DNA of 64,000 nucleotides from Bacteroidales bacterium (lineage in GTDB: Bacteria; Bacteroidota; Bacteroidia; Bacteroidales; P3): contig JAFXAD010000062.1 in the NCBI GenBank assembly GCA_017522065.1, positions 124,001 through 188,000 of the forward strand. The letters run 5' to 3'. The translations under genes and the position numbers were made by a program. The notes under the pieces are model-generated. The model did no database searches. It was not told where the DNA came from and saw nothing but the letters and a program-made list of their open reading frames with translations. Shown here one piece after another: positions 50,023 through 58,497 of the stretch. Position 1 is the stretch's first letter. The number at the start of each line of letters is the position of its first letter.

Positions 50023-52890
50023 ATGAAGAAAGCTTTATTTTCAATCCTTTTTTTCTTCGTGACGGTGCCCGCCCTGGTTCAGGCACAGCCACTGAAAGTG
50101 GAGACCTTCACGCTCAGCAATGGCATGAAGGTGATTCTGGCCGAAGAACATTCCAAACCAGAAATCTACGGCAGCATTCTTGTACATGCAGGAAGCAAGG
50201 ATGAGGACACAAATGCCACAGGCGTGGCCCACTATCTGGAACATATCATGTTCAAAGGTACCGATCTGATTGGCACCACCGACTGGGAAAAAGAGAAACC
50301 GCTGCTGGACAGCATCAGCGACCTTTACGACCAGATGCAACAGACAACTGACAGCGAGAAGCGTCATCAGATACAGCTCGAAATAAACCGTCTGAACATT
50401 GCTGCAAGCAAATATGCCATCCCTAACGAGACCGATGCCATCTTGCAGAAAATGGGTTGCACAGGTCTTAACGCAGGCACCTCGTGGGATCAGACTATTT
50501 ACTTCAACACTCTACCCAGCAACCAGTTGGAAAACTGGATGGAGGTATATGCCGAGCGGTTCCGCAACCCTGTGTTCCGCCTTTTCCAAGGCGAATTGGA
50601 AGCCGTATACGAAGAGAAGAACCTGCGCAGCAACAGCAACCCCATCAACTCCTTTGTGGAAGGACTGCTCACTGAAGCATTTGGCGACCATCCATACAGC
50701 CGCCCCATCATTGGTCACACTCGCCACCTCAAGAACCCGCAGCCCAGTGAGATGTACAAGTTCTACCACCGTTGGTATGTAGCCAACAACCTGACGCTGA
50801 TACTTGTAGGCGATTTTAACACAGCCGAAGCCAAGAGCATGGCCAAGAAGCACTTCTCTGCCCTGCCCTCTGGGCCTCTGCCCGACAAGAAAAGCTATCA
50901 GCTCCCTAAATTCGATAAGCAGGTAGTGAAAAACGTACGTCAAACACCCATCAAAATGGGCGTAATGATATTTCCGGGAACAAACAACACCCATCCCGAC
51001 CAAATAGCATTAGGAATGATGAGCGAGATACTCAGTGCCGAACGATTCACCGACGCCATGACCGAACACCGATTGCTTGCTGCCATGTACCAGCCGTTTG
51101 CCTTCAACGAAGCAGGTTCCAATGTGATTATTTATGCTCCAAAAATAGTCGGACAGAAGCATACCGCAGCAGAAGAAGTGGTATGGCAATGCATTGACAG
51201 CATCAAGGCAGGACGTTTCAGCGACACACTGATGGCCAGCATCAAGATGCAGCATGCATTGAACCACAAACTCTATTTGGAAAGTGCTTCATCCATCAAC
51301 AGTTTGATACAAAGCCTTGAAGCCGCAGGACAGAGCTTTGAAGACTGGCTGGAAGAGGACCGCAAGTTCCAGGCTCTCACACGCGAGGACATCATGGCTG
51401 TGGCAAAGAAATACTTCGACCGCAACCACGTCACCATAATCCGTTCAAAAATGGGATTCCCGAAACCTGAAGAGGTGGTAAAACCCGACTGGGAACACCT
51501 TGAAAACCAGAATCAGGATGCACATACCGACTTTGCACTCCGCATCGAAGCCCAGAAACCCGAACCTATCAAACCACAGGCCATCGACTTTAAGAAGGAT
51601 GTTTCAATCACTCCCGTCACTAACCAAGTGAAACTCTACAGCGGCAAAAATCCAAAGAACAACCTCTTTGAACTCGATATAGTTTACAACTACGGCTCTA
51701 TGGACGACCCCGAGCTGGACCGTGCTGCAGGATATCTGCAGATGCTTGGCACAGACGACATGAACCTGACAAAGTACATGACCGCCATGCGCATGCTGGG
51801 TGGAGAGTGCGACCTAAGCGTGAGCAGCACCTATACCACTTTGCAAATCAGCGGCCCGGAAGAGAATATGGAAGCAATTATCGACCTGGCTCTGCGACGT
51901 CTGCACAACCCGCGCCACGACAAGTCGCAGATCGACATGATAGTGAAAAACAGCAAAGGCGACAAAAACTCCGTAAAGAACAGTGTGTCGGAATGGAGCA
52001 ACGCGCTATATGAGTATGCCATCTATGGTGAAACGTCGGGATACCTATCTCACATACCTATCAAGAAATGGGGCAAACTGAGCGGCGAACAAATTGCCGG
52101 TGAACTGGACAGCATATACACGCGCAACGGATATGCCACATTTGTAGGCAACACCAGTCCCGAGAAAGTGGCCAAGATGCTTCGCGACAAGAATCTGGTA
52201 CGCGAAGGCGTGAAGGTTGTAGCTCCGCGTGATAGACACCGCAACCATCCATCAGAAGCCACAGTATGGTATGCAGACAACAAAAAGTTTGTCGAGGCAT
52301 ACATCAACTATCTGTTTCCCAGCGATAATTTCGATTTGCAGGACGAAGAGGCAGCCATGCTTTTCAACGAATACTTCGGTGGAGGTATGAACTCGGTGGT
52401 ATTCCAAGAGATACGCGAGTTCCGCTCATTGGGCTATCACACCAGCGGCAACTTCATCTACTTCCGTCGCAACCTCAACCCTTCATACATGAATTGCTTC
52501 CTTGCTACACAGAGTGACAAGACACTTGATGGACTTGAAGCAATGAAGAGCATAGTACAGGACTTGCCACTGCGTCAAGACAAATTCGACGCTGCCAAAC
52601 AAGGACTTGTCACCACCCGCAACGGCCAATACTATAGCTTCCGCAGTATCCCTAATATGGTTCGTTACTGGACGGAAGAGCGCAACTTCAGCAGCGACCC
52701 TCGCGCCAACACAACCAAGAAGATAGAGAAAATGTCGATGAACGATATGGCAGCATTCCACGCCAAATACATCAAAGGGCGCCCGATGAGCGTAATCTTC
52801 TGTGCCGATATGCGCAAAGTATCTTTGGACCAGCTAAAGAAATACGGAAAACTGCAGGAGGTCAAATTCGACCAGATGTTCAAATTCTGA
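50023..52890 (+). CDS. M16 family zinc metallopeptidase (pitrilysin-like, two-domain)
   Basis: 955 residues. A signal peptide (about 1-22, ending ALVQAQ) is followed by the active N-terminal half with the inverted zinc motif HxxEH at H70/E73/H74 (GVAHYLEHIMFKG) and the third ligand Glu in LEAVYEEKNLRSN near 200, and a second M16 half (from about residue 530) without the zinc site but with the family ...EIREFRSLGYHTSGNFIYFR region. It should be periplasmic or outer-membrane-attached and degrade peptides taken up from outside. The start ATG 50023 fits the signal peptide; the frame is open 60 bases upstream through the glyS terminator. It is separate from the inactive M16 homologue at 34392-35687. 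Confidence 0.93.
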   Translation: MKKALFSILFFFVTVPALVQAQPLKVETFTLSNGMKVILAEEHSKPEIYGSILVHAGSKDEDTNATGVAHYLEHIMFKGTDLIGTTDWEKEKPLLDSISDLYDQMQQTTDSEKRHQIQLEINRLNIAASKYAIPNETDAILQKMGCTGLNAGTSWDQTIYFNTLPSNQLENWMEVYAERFRNPVFRLFQGELEAVYEEKNLRSNSNPINSFVEGLLTEAFGDHPYSRPIIGHTRHLKNPQPSEMYKFYHRWYVANNLTLILVGDFNTAEAKSMAKKHFSALPSGPLPDKKSYQLPKFDKQVVKNVRQTPIKMGVMIFPGTNNTHPDQIALGMMSEILSAERFTDAMTEHRLLAAMYQPFAFNEAGSNVIIYAPKIVGQKHTAAEEVVWQCIDSIKAGRFSDTLMASIKMQHALNHKLYLESASSINSLIQSLEAAGQSFEDWLEEDRKFQALTREDIMAVAKKYFDRNHVTIIRSKMGFPKPEEVVKPDWEHLENQNQDAHTDFALRIEAQKPEPIKPQAIDFKKDVSITPVTNQVKLYSGKNPKNNLFELDIVYNYGSMDDPELDRAAGYLQMLGTDDMNLTKYMTAMRMLGGECDLSVSSTYTTLQISGPEENMEAIIDLALRRLHNPRHDKSQIDMIVKNSKGDKNSVKNSVSEWSNALYEYAIYGETSGYLSHIPIKKWGKLSGEQIAGELDSIYTRNGYATFVGNTSPEKVAKMLRDKNLVREGVKVVAPRDRHRNHPSEATVWYADNKKFVEAYINYLFPSDNFDLQDEEAAMLFNEYFGGGMNSVVFQEIREFRSLGYHTSGNFIYFRRNLNPSYMNCFLATQSDKTLDGLEAMKSIVQDLPLRQDKFDAAKQGLVTTRNGQYYSFRSIPNMVRYWTEERNFSSDPRANTTKKIEKMSMNDMAAFHAKYIKGRPMSVIFCADMRKVSLDQLKKYGKLQEVKFDQMFKF

Positions 52891-52935
52891 CGAGCCGAAA
52901 TTCAAGGACATTTAAAGTTAACGTTAAGTTTTCCT

Positions 52936-52961
52936 GTTTTCGTTTTCGTCTTCGTTTTCGT
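52936..52961. repeat. TTTTCG/TCTTCG repeat between M16 and lplA
   Basis: The exact 19-base core at 52943-52961 followed by ACT. It lies between two convergent gene ends. Confidence 0.88.
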
Positions 52962-52966
52962 ACTAA

Positions 52967-53932
52967 CTAATAGATCAACGACAAGACGTCATTCAGCACC
53001 TTCTCGTCAATAGAGCCGTTTGCATCAGCAGGCGGCTCTTTTGTTGAAGCGCCGGTGAGCAGAAGACGTATTTTGTCGGCGAGTGCCACATCCAGAGCAT
53101 CGGTAGCGATGACAACGTCGGTGATGATGGATTTCTCCTCGTCGACAGAGAGCGACAGTTCAACCCCACCCCATTCGAACTGCGCCGTCTGCGAGGCCGT
53201 GAAGTGACGCCAACGGCCGTATAGCCAATCGTCGCTGCTATATTTCTCATAGAGACTCCTGACCTCGGCGGTCTCAACAAGATTATCGAAGCTGACCTGT
53301 TCCGGCTGCTGACCATAGACCGAAGCGAAAGCCTCAATCAACGGATTGACGATATTGAGACTCGTCACGTCGGCCAGTTCGGACAGGTTCACCACACGGC
53401 TGCGTACCGACGCCACGCCATGCTTCTGCAGCTTGGCCGGTTTGACACGAAGGTAGCGTTCCAAATCGTGCATGTTGCCCGCAATCAGGATTGTACCGTG
53501 GTGAAGCCTCATGTAGCGGCCTTTGGAAAAGGCATTGCCGCTGAATTTGCGTCCCTGGCACAGCAGGTCGTTGCGTCCGCTAACCTCCGCCTGCAACCCA
53601 TAGTGCTGCAAAGCCAGCCTGATGACATCGAAATGGCGCTGCTGGCTGTACAGGTCGGGCGGTGCCACAAAACTGAAATTGATGTTGCCGTCATCGTGAT
53701 AGACGGCCCCTCCACCCGTGGTGCGACGCATCACATAGCCTCCATCGGCCAATAACGCATCGACATTGCATTCCGAGAAAGGATTTTGATTCTGCCCTAT
53801 GACCACCGTGCGACGGTTCTTCCAAAGATACATGACGACTGTATCTTCCACATCACGAGACAGAAGGTAATTCTCTACAGCCACATTCCAGAACGGGTTG
53901 GTCTGGTTGCTGACAACATACTGGAGTTTCAT
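52967..53932 (-). CDS. lplA: Lipoate-protein ligase A
   Basis: 321 residues. It activates lipoate with ATP and attaches it to lysines of 2-oxoacid dehydrogenases and GcvH. Motifs: RRTTGGGAVYHDDGNINFSF (residues about 69-88), NDLLCQGRKFSGNAFSKGR (lysine for the lipoyl-AMP) and MRLHHGTILIAG. The C-terminal accessory domain completes it. Its ATG at 53932 lies just past the porQ stop; a GTG at 53935 is possible. It ends a three-gene operon WG protein-porQ-lplA, a placement with no obvious functional logic. Confidence 0.94.
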   Translation of the reverse strand: MKLQYVVSNQTNPFWNVAVENYLLSRDVEDTVVMYLWKNRRTVVIGQNQNPFSECNVDALLADGGYVMRRTTGGGAVYHDDGNINFSFVAPPDLYSQQRHFDVIRLALQHYGLQAEVSGRNDLLCQGRKFSGNAFSKGRYMRLHHGTILIAGNMHDLERYLRVKPAKLQKHGVASVRSRVVNLSELADVTSLNIVNPLIEAFASVYGQQPEQVSFDNLVETAEVRSLYEKYSSDDWLYGRWRHFTASQTAQFEWGGVELSLSVDEEKSIITDVVIATDALDVALADKIRLLLTGASTKEPPADANGSIDEKVLNDVLSLIY

Positions 53933-53935
53933 CAC

Positions 53936-55003
53936 TTAAAACTTGAACGACAACGAAATATAGTTTGGAGCTTGACCTAAATGGTAGTTACGTCGGGCAA
54001 ACGAAAACTCGAACTTCTTCGTCCGCAGACCAAATCCGTACGAGAAACCGCTGAAATTGATATTTGTACGGTCGTCTGCCGACATCTCGACCATCTGGCG
54101 GTACCGGTAACCCAACCGCAGGAAAAAAATGTTTTTTATATCAGCTTCGACACCCAACGAAGCGTGTCGAGCCACACCGTCGAGCACATCCGACACACCG
54201 CTGTACCACGGTTTTGCCACAGGCTCATTGGTATAGGGGTCGATGACGACACTTGGATTGAGAGGGTCTTCGTACGACAGATTCCATTTCGTCAGATGAT
54301 CCAACTGCAGGAAAACCCTGAACGGAGCATTGTCTGCCTTGTACGAACACGAAGCCGAGAGGTTGAACGGCAACGATTCGGCAGTGCCGTCAAAGGTCAC
54401 AATCTGCGCACCGATATTGGAAGCCATCAGCGTTGCAGAGAACCGCTTGTCGTCCGATACATAACTGCCAGCGACATTCATTGCCAACGCCACAGCCGTA
54501 TACGATTCATATTGCGAGACGACAGGGAGCAACGACGCGCCGATAGAAAAATTGGAGTCGATATTAAGAGCCCAGCCGACGGAAAGCGCAATATCCGCAG
54601 CTCGGAAAGTGCCCAGTTCGACCTCGGCTTCGTCGAAAGCCCTGAAACGACCATAGCTGTTGAAATGCAGTCCAAAGAGAAAAGCACCTAATACTTTGGA
54701 CTTGTATCCGTAAGACACCGAGCCTGACTTCGAACCCGAGAAGAGCCCGACATAATTCAGAGCCAGCCTGTTGGAATAGCTTTCAGATATTAGCGAAGGA
54801 TTATCAATACCGACATTCAAATCGGTCGGAGCATAGACCGAGAGCCTGTCGACACCCAAGGCAGCCACACGAGCCGACGAAGGAGTCTGCAATAGCGACA
54901 ACGTGTTCATTCCCGCAACCTGCGCATCGGCATATTGAGGGAACGACAGCATAACTATGCCCAGAAGAATTATATGCAAATAACGACGTACCTTCGCTGT
55001 CAC
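53936..55003 (-). CDS. porQ: Type IX secretion protein PorQ
   Basis: 355 residues. A signal peptide (about 1-28, ending YADAQ) precedes a PorV/PorQ-type outer-membrane barrel with LLQTPSSARVAALGVDRLSV near the start (the conserved PSSARVAALG motif) and a terminal FSFARRNYHLGQAPNYISLS, SFKF. PorQ is a beta-barrel of the attachment complex PorQ-PorU-PorV-PorZ that processes T9SS cargo at the outer membrane; PorU and PorV are not in the window. Cargo here includes the CHU_C protein (6743-10093) and the lysyl-endopeptidase-like protease. Between the WG gene (5 bases) and lplA. Confidence 0.9.
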   Translation of the reverse strand: MTAKVRRYLHIILLGIVMLSFPQYADAQVAGMNTLSLLQTPSSARVAALGVDRLSVYAPTDLNVGIDNPSLISESYSNRLALNYVGLFSGSKSGSVSYGYKSKVLGAFLFGLHFNSYGRFRAFDEAEVELGTFRAADIALSVGWALNIDSNFSIGASLLPVVSQYESYTAVALAMNVAGSYVSDDKRFSATLMASNIGAQIVTFDGTAESLPFNLSASCSYKADNAPFRVFLQLDHLTKWNLSYEDPLNPSVVIDPYTNEPVAKPWYSGVSDVLDGVARHASLGVEADIKNIFFLRLGYRYRQMVEMSADDRTNINFSGFSYGFGLRTKKFEFSFARRNYHLGQAPNYISLSFKF

Positions 55004-55008
55004 GGTGA

Positions 55009-55530
55009 TCAGTCATTCCATACCTCCATGCCGTCCTCGTCAAGGTATCCGCTGCGCATCTTCTTGCCCACGCGCATACGGATAATATATTTCCCATTGA
55101 GTATCAGCACTTCGTCATATTTAAAATCAGTAACAAAACGACCCTGCACGTCTATGAAAGCCCATTTGCCTTTCTGACGCAAAGCGGCATAGTTCACAGC
55201 ATAGTTGTTCTTGCGATAGTCAATCTCGCATACCGCAGCGTCGTACACAACGTCTGTCAGTGGCTCGCCACTGACCCCCACGAACCCCCATTTGCCACCG
55301 ACCGACACGGGATACATACCCCCGTTGGTTTCATAAAGGACAGCATCGTACATCGGCCGTATGGCCCACTCGTTATCCTTGTCAACATAGCCCCATTCGC
55401 CCGTCTCGCAGCGACAGGGGAAATACATGGGGTAAATCTCCTGGCCAATGCAATCCGAACCACGAAGACCGGCAATAGAAAACAGGACTATTGCCGCTGT
55501 TTTCATAAACTTATCCACATGAGAAGACAT
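55009..55530 (-). CDS. Secreted WG-repeat protein
   Basis: 173 residues from ATG 55530 (a second candidate, 55506, starts exactly at the signal MKTAAIVLFSIAGLRGSDC). Two to three WG repeats are seen: GEWGYVDKDNEWAIRPMYDA, GKWGFVGVSGEPLTDVVYDA and GKWAFIDVQGRFVTDFKYDE. Such repeats form beta-propeller-like surfaces. The frame remains open to 55593, but that would run through the kamA terminator hairpin at 55565-55598. It is the first gene of the porQ-lplA operon; a link to T9SS is possible but only positional. Confidence 0.78.
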   Translation of the reverse strand: MSSHVDKFMKTAAIVLFSIAGLRGSDCIGQEIYPMYFPCRCETGEWGYVDKDNEWAIRPMYDAVLYETNGGMYPVSVGGKWGFVGVSGEPLTDVVYDAAVCEIDYRKNNYAVNYAALRQKGKWAFIDVQGRFVTDFKYDEVLILNGKYIIRMRVGKKMRSGYLDEDGMEVWND

Positions 55531-55564
55531 AACGTTGACAATTTGAGGGTTATGGTATAAAAAA

Positions 55565-55598
55565 GGCGAATGGCAGCTTAGTGGGGCTGCCATTCGCC
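55565..55598 (-). terminator. Intrinsic terminator of kamA
   Basis: A 13-base perfect stem (GGCGAATGGCAGC / GCTGCCATTCGCC) with an 8-base loop, followed on the minus strand by CGCCTTTTTTATAC. It begins 12 bases after the kamA stop. Confidence 0.92.
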
Positions 55599-55609
55599 AC
55601 TATGGTTCA

Positions 55610-56860
55610 TCAATGTTTCTTGTTACGTTCGTGACGCATAAGGTGGCTGGGTTCGAGAGCCATACGGTCGGTCTCGAGCAGCGAGGCAACACCTTCGTCC
55701 ACACGGCGTTTGGCCTCGCAAGCCTCGCAATGGCACTCCTCGTGGTATTCACGCGGCTCCGTGTAGGTGGTGATGACACCCTCGAAGTTGCGGAGGATAA
55801 CCTTGTCGGGGCTCTGCGAGATGACGTACTGCGGCATAACGGGGGTCTTTCCACCGCCGCCGGGAGCGTCGACCACGAAGGTAGGAACAGCGTATCCGCT
55901 CGTATGTCCGCGCAGGTTCTCGATGATTTCGATACCCTTGCTGACGGGAGTGCGGAAATGCTCCAGACCCATGGATAGGTCGCACTGGTAGATGTAGTAA
56001 GGACGCACACGGTTGCGGACCAGTTCGTGCATCAGTTTCTTCATGACATGGACGCAGTCGTTCACGCCGCGCAGCAGCACTGTCTGGTTGCCCAGCGGGA
56101 TACCGGCATTGGCAAGGCGAGCAAGAGCCTGTTCTGCTTCGGGGGTAAACTCGTTGGGGTGGTTGAAGTGGGTGTTGAGCCAGATGGGATGGTATTTCTT
56201 CAGCATCTCGCACAGCTCGGGAGTGATACGCTGCGGGCAGACCACGGGGGTGCGGCTGCCGATACGCACTATCTCCACGTGCGGAATCTTGCGCAGACGA
56301 CCAATGATGTATTCCAGCTTCTGGTCGCTGACCATCAGGGCATCGCCGCCGCTGAGGAGTACGTCGCGCACCTGCGGAGTCTTTTCGATATATTCAAGAC
56401 ATTTCTCGATACGCTGGCTCGGGCTTTCGTCGTCCTTCTGACCTGCGAAGCGGCGACGGGTGCAGTGACGGCAGTACATGGAGCACATGTCGGTGATAAG
56501 GAACAGCACACGGTCCGGATAGCGGTGAGTCAGTCCTGGAGCGGGCGAATCCTCGTCCTCATGGAGCGGGTCGTTGAGGTCGGCAGGGGCAATGTTGCAT
56601 TCAGCACCCTGCGGGATAGCCTGACGGCGGATGGGGTCGAACGGGTCGTTGGGGTCGATAAGACTCAGATAGTAAGGAGTGATAGCCATGCGGAATTTGG
56701 CAAGGGCTTTCTTGATGCCTTCTGCCTCGTCGGCCGAAAAGGTGAAGTACTTGCTCAGCTCTTCGTAGGTCTCGATGCGGTTTTTGACCTGCCATTTCCA
56801 GTCGTTCCACTGTTCGTCGCTGACGTTCGGGAAAAGTTCTTTTCTGCGGTTTACTTTCAT
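55610..56860 (-). CDS. kamA: Lysine 2,3-aminomutase
   Basis: 416 residues, the same length as the well-studied clostridial enzyme. It moves the amino group of L-lysine from C2 to C3 (L-beta-lysine), the first step of lysine fermentation to acetate and butyrate. The radical SAM cluster motif is CSMYCRHC at C126/C130/C133, the PLP lysine is K338 in [11 protein letters not shown], and the C-terminal zinc site is ECHCEAC (C376, C378, C381). It has a consensus promoter at 56939-56969 overlapped by an 11-base inverted repeat, and a strong terminator. The kamDE, kal and kce genes are not visible; kdd is at 59254. Confidence 0.97.
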   Translation of the reverse strand: MKVNRRKELFPNVSDEQWNDWKWQVKNRIETYEELSKYFTFSADEAEGIKKALAKFRMAITPYYLSLIDPNDPFDPIRRQAIPQGAECNIAPADLNDPLHEDEDSPAPGLTHRYPDRVLFLITDMCSMYCRHCTRRRFAGQKDDESPSQRIEKCLEYIEKTPQVRDVLLSGGDALMVSDQKLEYIIGRLRKIPHVEIVRIGSRTPVVCPQRITPELCEMLKKYHPIWLNTHFNHPNEFTPEAEQALARLANAGIPLGNQTVLLRGVNDCVHVMKKLMHELVRNRVRPYYIYQCDLSMGLEHFRTPVSKGIEIIENLRGHTSGYAVPTFVVDAPGGGGKTPVMPQYVISQSPDKVILRNFEGVITTYTEPREYHEECHCEACEAKRRVDEGVASLLETDRMALEPSHLMRHERNKKH

Positions 56861-56900
56861 ATTATAATATATTTTTATCTTTGTTTTTCAATATAATAAA

Positions 56901-56940
56901 TGCAACGTCAAACATCGCGTCGCACAATATTGACGTTGCA
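56901..56940. promoter_or_regulatory. 11-base perfect inverted repeat at the kamA promoter/start region
   Basis: TGCAACGTCAA (56901-56911) and TTGACGTTGCA (56930-56940) are exact complements, 18 bases apart. The right arm touches the -7 box of the kamA promoter and covers the predicted transcription start (about 56933). It could be an operator for a dimeric regulator or a 5'-terminal mRNA hairpin. Confidence 0.75.
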
Positions 56941-56969
56941 AAAATACAAAACAATTGTTGAACTGCAAA
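56939..56969 (-). promoter_or_regulatory. Promoter of kamA
   Basis: On the minus strand TTTG (56969-56966), 19 bases, then TATTTTTG (56946-56939), 78 bases upstream of the kamA start. Confidence 0.75.
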
Positions 56970-56997
56970 ATAAAAAAATGCAGACGTCTGTCCAGAA

Positions 56998-57025
56998 CGT
57001 TTTCGTCTTCGTTTTCGTTTTCGTA
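56998..57025. repeat. TTTTCG/TCTTCG repeat upstream of the kamA promoter
   Basis: The exact core at 57000-57018, then a further TTTTCGTAC. It lies between the stop of the lipoprotein gene (57038) and the kamA -33 box. Confidence 0.88.
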
Positions 57026-57037
57026 CAAAGTACGGAA

Positions 57038-57511
57038 CTATTCCGTCACAGTTGTGGCGGCATCGTAATGCTCGTCGGTGACCGTAAAGGTCAGTTTGCC
57101 GTATTCGGCATAACCTTTGAACGGGCCTCTTTCGTTCAGCCTCTCTTCGTAGCTGTAATTGGCTGAATTGAAATTGTATGGGCTTATGCCATCCCTGTTT
57201 TCCTTGTAGTATACAACGCGCCGATTGTCGTCGAAAACGAAAACAACGCTGTCGCCCATATACCATTCCATATAAGATTCGCCCTCCGAGCGGCTTGCCG
57301 TTCCCACTCCTCCCGGATCTGCGACCGTATACTTCGCGTCCGGGGCAAGCGTGCAACTGTCGTGTACAAACACTATGTCGGATGGCGTCGGAATGACCGT
57401 AACGGTATGCGTCGACAGATTATGGATAACGACATCTTCATTATAACCAGGGTCGCACGCGGCGAAAAGCGCTGCTGCAATGACAGCATAGAAAAGTTTG
57501 ATGTTTTTCAT
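57038..57511 (-). CDS. Hypothetical lipoprotein
   Basis: 157 residues. A lipoprotein signal ends LFAAC (C19). The mature part has a beta-strand-rich pattern (VVIHNLSTHTVTVIPTPSDI; SVVFVFDDNRRVVYYKENRD). I do not recognise a family. It lies 69 bases upstream of the kamA promoter on the same strand, with the hexamer repeat between them, so readthrough into kamA is possible. No function can be given. Confidence 0.72.
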   Translation of the reverse strand: MKNIKLFYAVIAAALFAACDPGYNEDVVIHNLSTHTVTVIPTPSDIVFVHDSCTLAPDAKYTVADPGGVGTASRSEGESYMEWYMGDSVVFVFDDNRRVVYYKENRDGISPYNFNSANYSYEERLNERGPFKGYAEYGKLTFTVTDEHYDAATTVTE

Positions 57512-57726
57512 TTTTGACTGAATTATATGTTATCTTTCCTTGTAGTCGCGGAATGGTGGCAAATCTTACACGACCACGACAGTTTTTTTTCATAATAGTA
57601 ACGCCCCTAAACGTTTTTTATTGCTCTTTTTTCTACTTAGTGTTGCACTTGTAACTGGAATTTAGGTAAGGACAAATTATTTGACGGATGCAATAATAAG
57701 TCAGAATCGTCGTTTAATCATAATGT

Positions 57727-58497
57727 ATGAACCACGACGTAAAAGCCATTCTTAACCGCACAACCCGACTGCTTGGCGATGCAACGATGGAACGCATCGC
57801 CGACACCCGCGTCATCATTTTTGGTGTCGGCGGAGTCGGTTCATGGTGTGCCGAAAGCCTGGTGCGAAGCGGCATTTGCCATCTGACGATTGTCGACTCG
57901 GACTGCGTGAGCGTAAGCAACATAAACCGCCAGGCTATGGCTTCGGTCAGCACCGTCGGGCGCATCAAGGTCGAGGCTATGCGTGAACGCCTTCTGGACA
58001 TCAACCCTTCGGCCGAAATCACTGCCATACAGGATATTTTCTGCGCCGAAACGGCCGACAGCTTCGAACTGCAAAGCTACGACTACATCATCGATGCCAT
58101 CGACAGCCTGAAAAACAAGCTGGAGCTCATCGTGCGCTGTGCGCAAAAGGGGATGCCCACCTTCTTTTCTTCGATGGGCGCAGCTCTGAAAATGGACCCG
58201 ACAATGGTAAGGGTCAGCGAGTTCTGGAAAGTGGACGGTTGTCCGCTGGCTGCCGTGTTGCGTCGCCGTATGCGCAAGTTCAAGCGGTTTCCCGGCCGCA
58301 AATTCAAATGCGTATGGAGTCCCGAAGTGCTGCCGAACCTTGGCGAAGTCGGCGACGAAGGGAATACAGACAATAGCCTGTCGCTACAGGACTGGAACGC
58401 GACGAAGGCCCAACTCAACGGCACAACGTCGCACGTCACCGCCATTTTCGGCTTTACTTTGGCTGGACTGGTGATTCAGGACCTTTACCTGCAGTGA
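57727..58497 (+). CDS. tcdA: tRNA threonylcarbamoyladenosine dehydratase (ThiF family)
   Basis: 256 residues. It cyclises t6A37 of tRNA to ct6A using ATP. The Rossmann/ATP loop is FGVGGVGSWCAESLVRSG (residues about 31-48), followed by IVDSDCVSVSNINRQAMA and DYIIDAIDSLKNKLELI; HVTAIFGFTLAGLVIQDLYL is the C-terminal family end. A second t6A modification enzyme, MtaB, is at 40094. Its 3' end overlaps the convergent P1-like lipoprotein gene by 44 bases. Confidence 0.92.
   Translation: MNHDVKAILNRTTRLLGDATMERIADTRVIIFGVGGVGSWCAESLVRSGICHLTIVDSDCVSVSNINRQAMASVSTVGRIKVEAMRERLLDINPSAEITAIQDIFCAETADSFELQSYDYIIDAIDSLKNKLELIVRCAQKGMPTFFSSMGAALKMDPTMVRVSEFWKVDGCPLAAVLRRRMRKFKRFPGRKFKCVWSPEVLPNLGEVGDEGNTDNSLSLQDWNATKAQLNGTTSHVTAIFGFTLAGLVIQDLYLQ

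Noticed and set aside
55531-55593. Longer N-terminus of the WG-repeat protein
   Set aside because: It would pass through the kamA terminator hairpin (55565-55598), and the signal peptide begins downstream.
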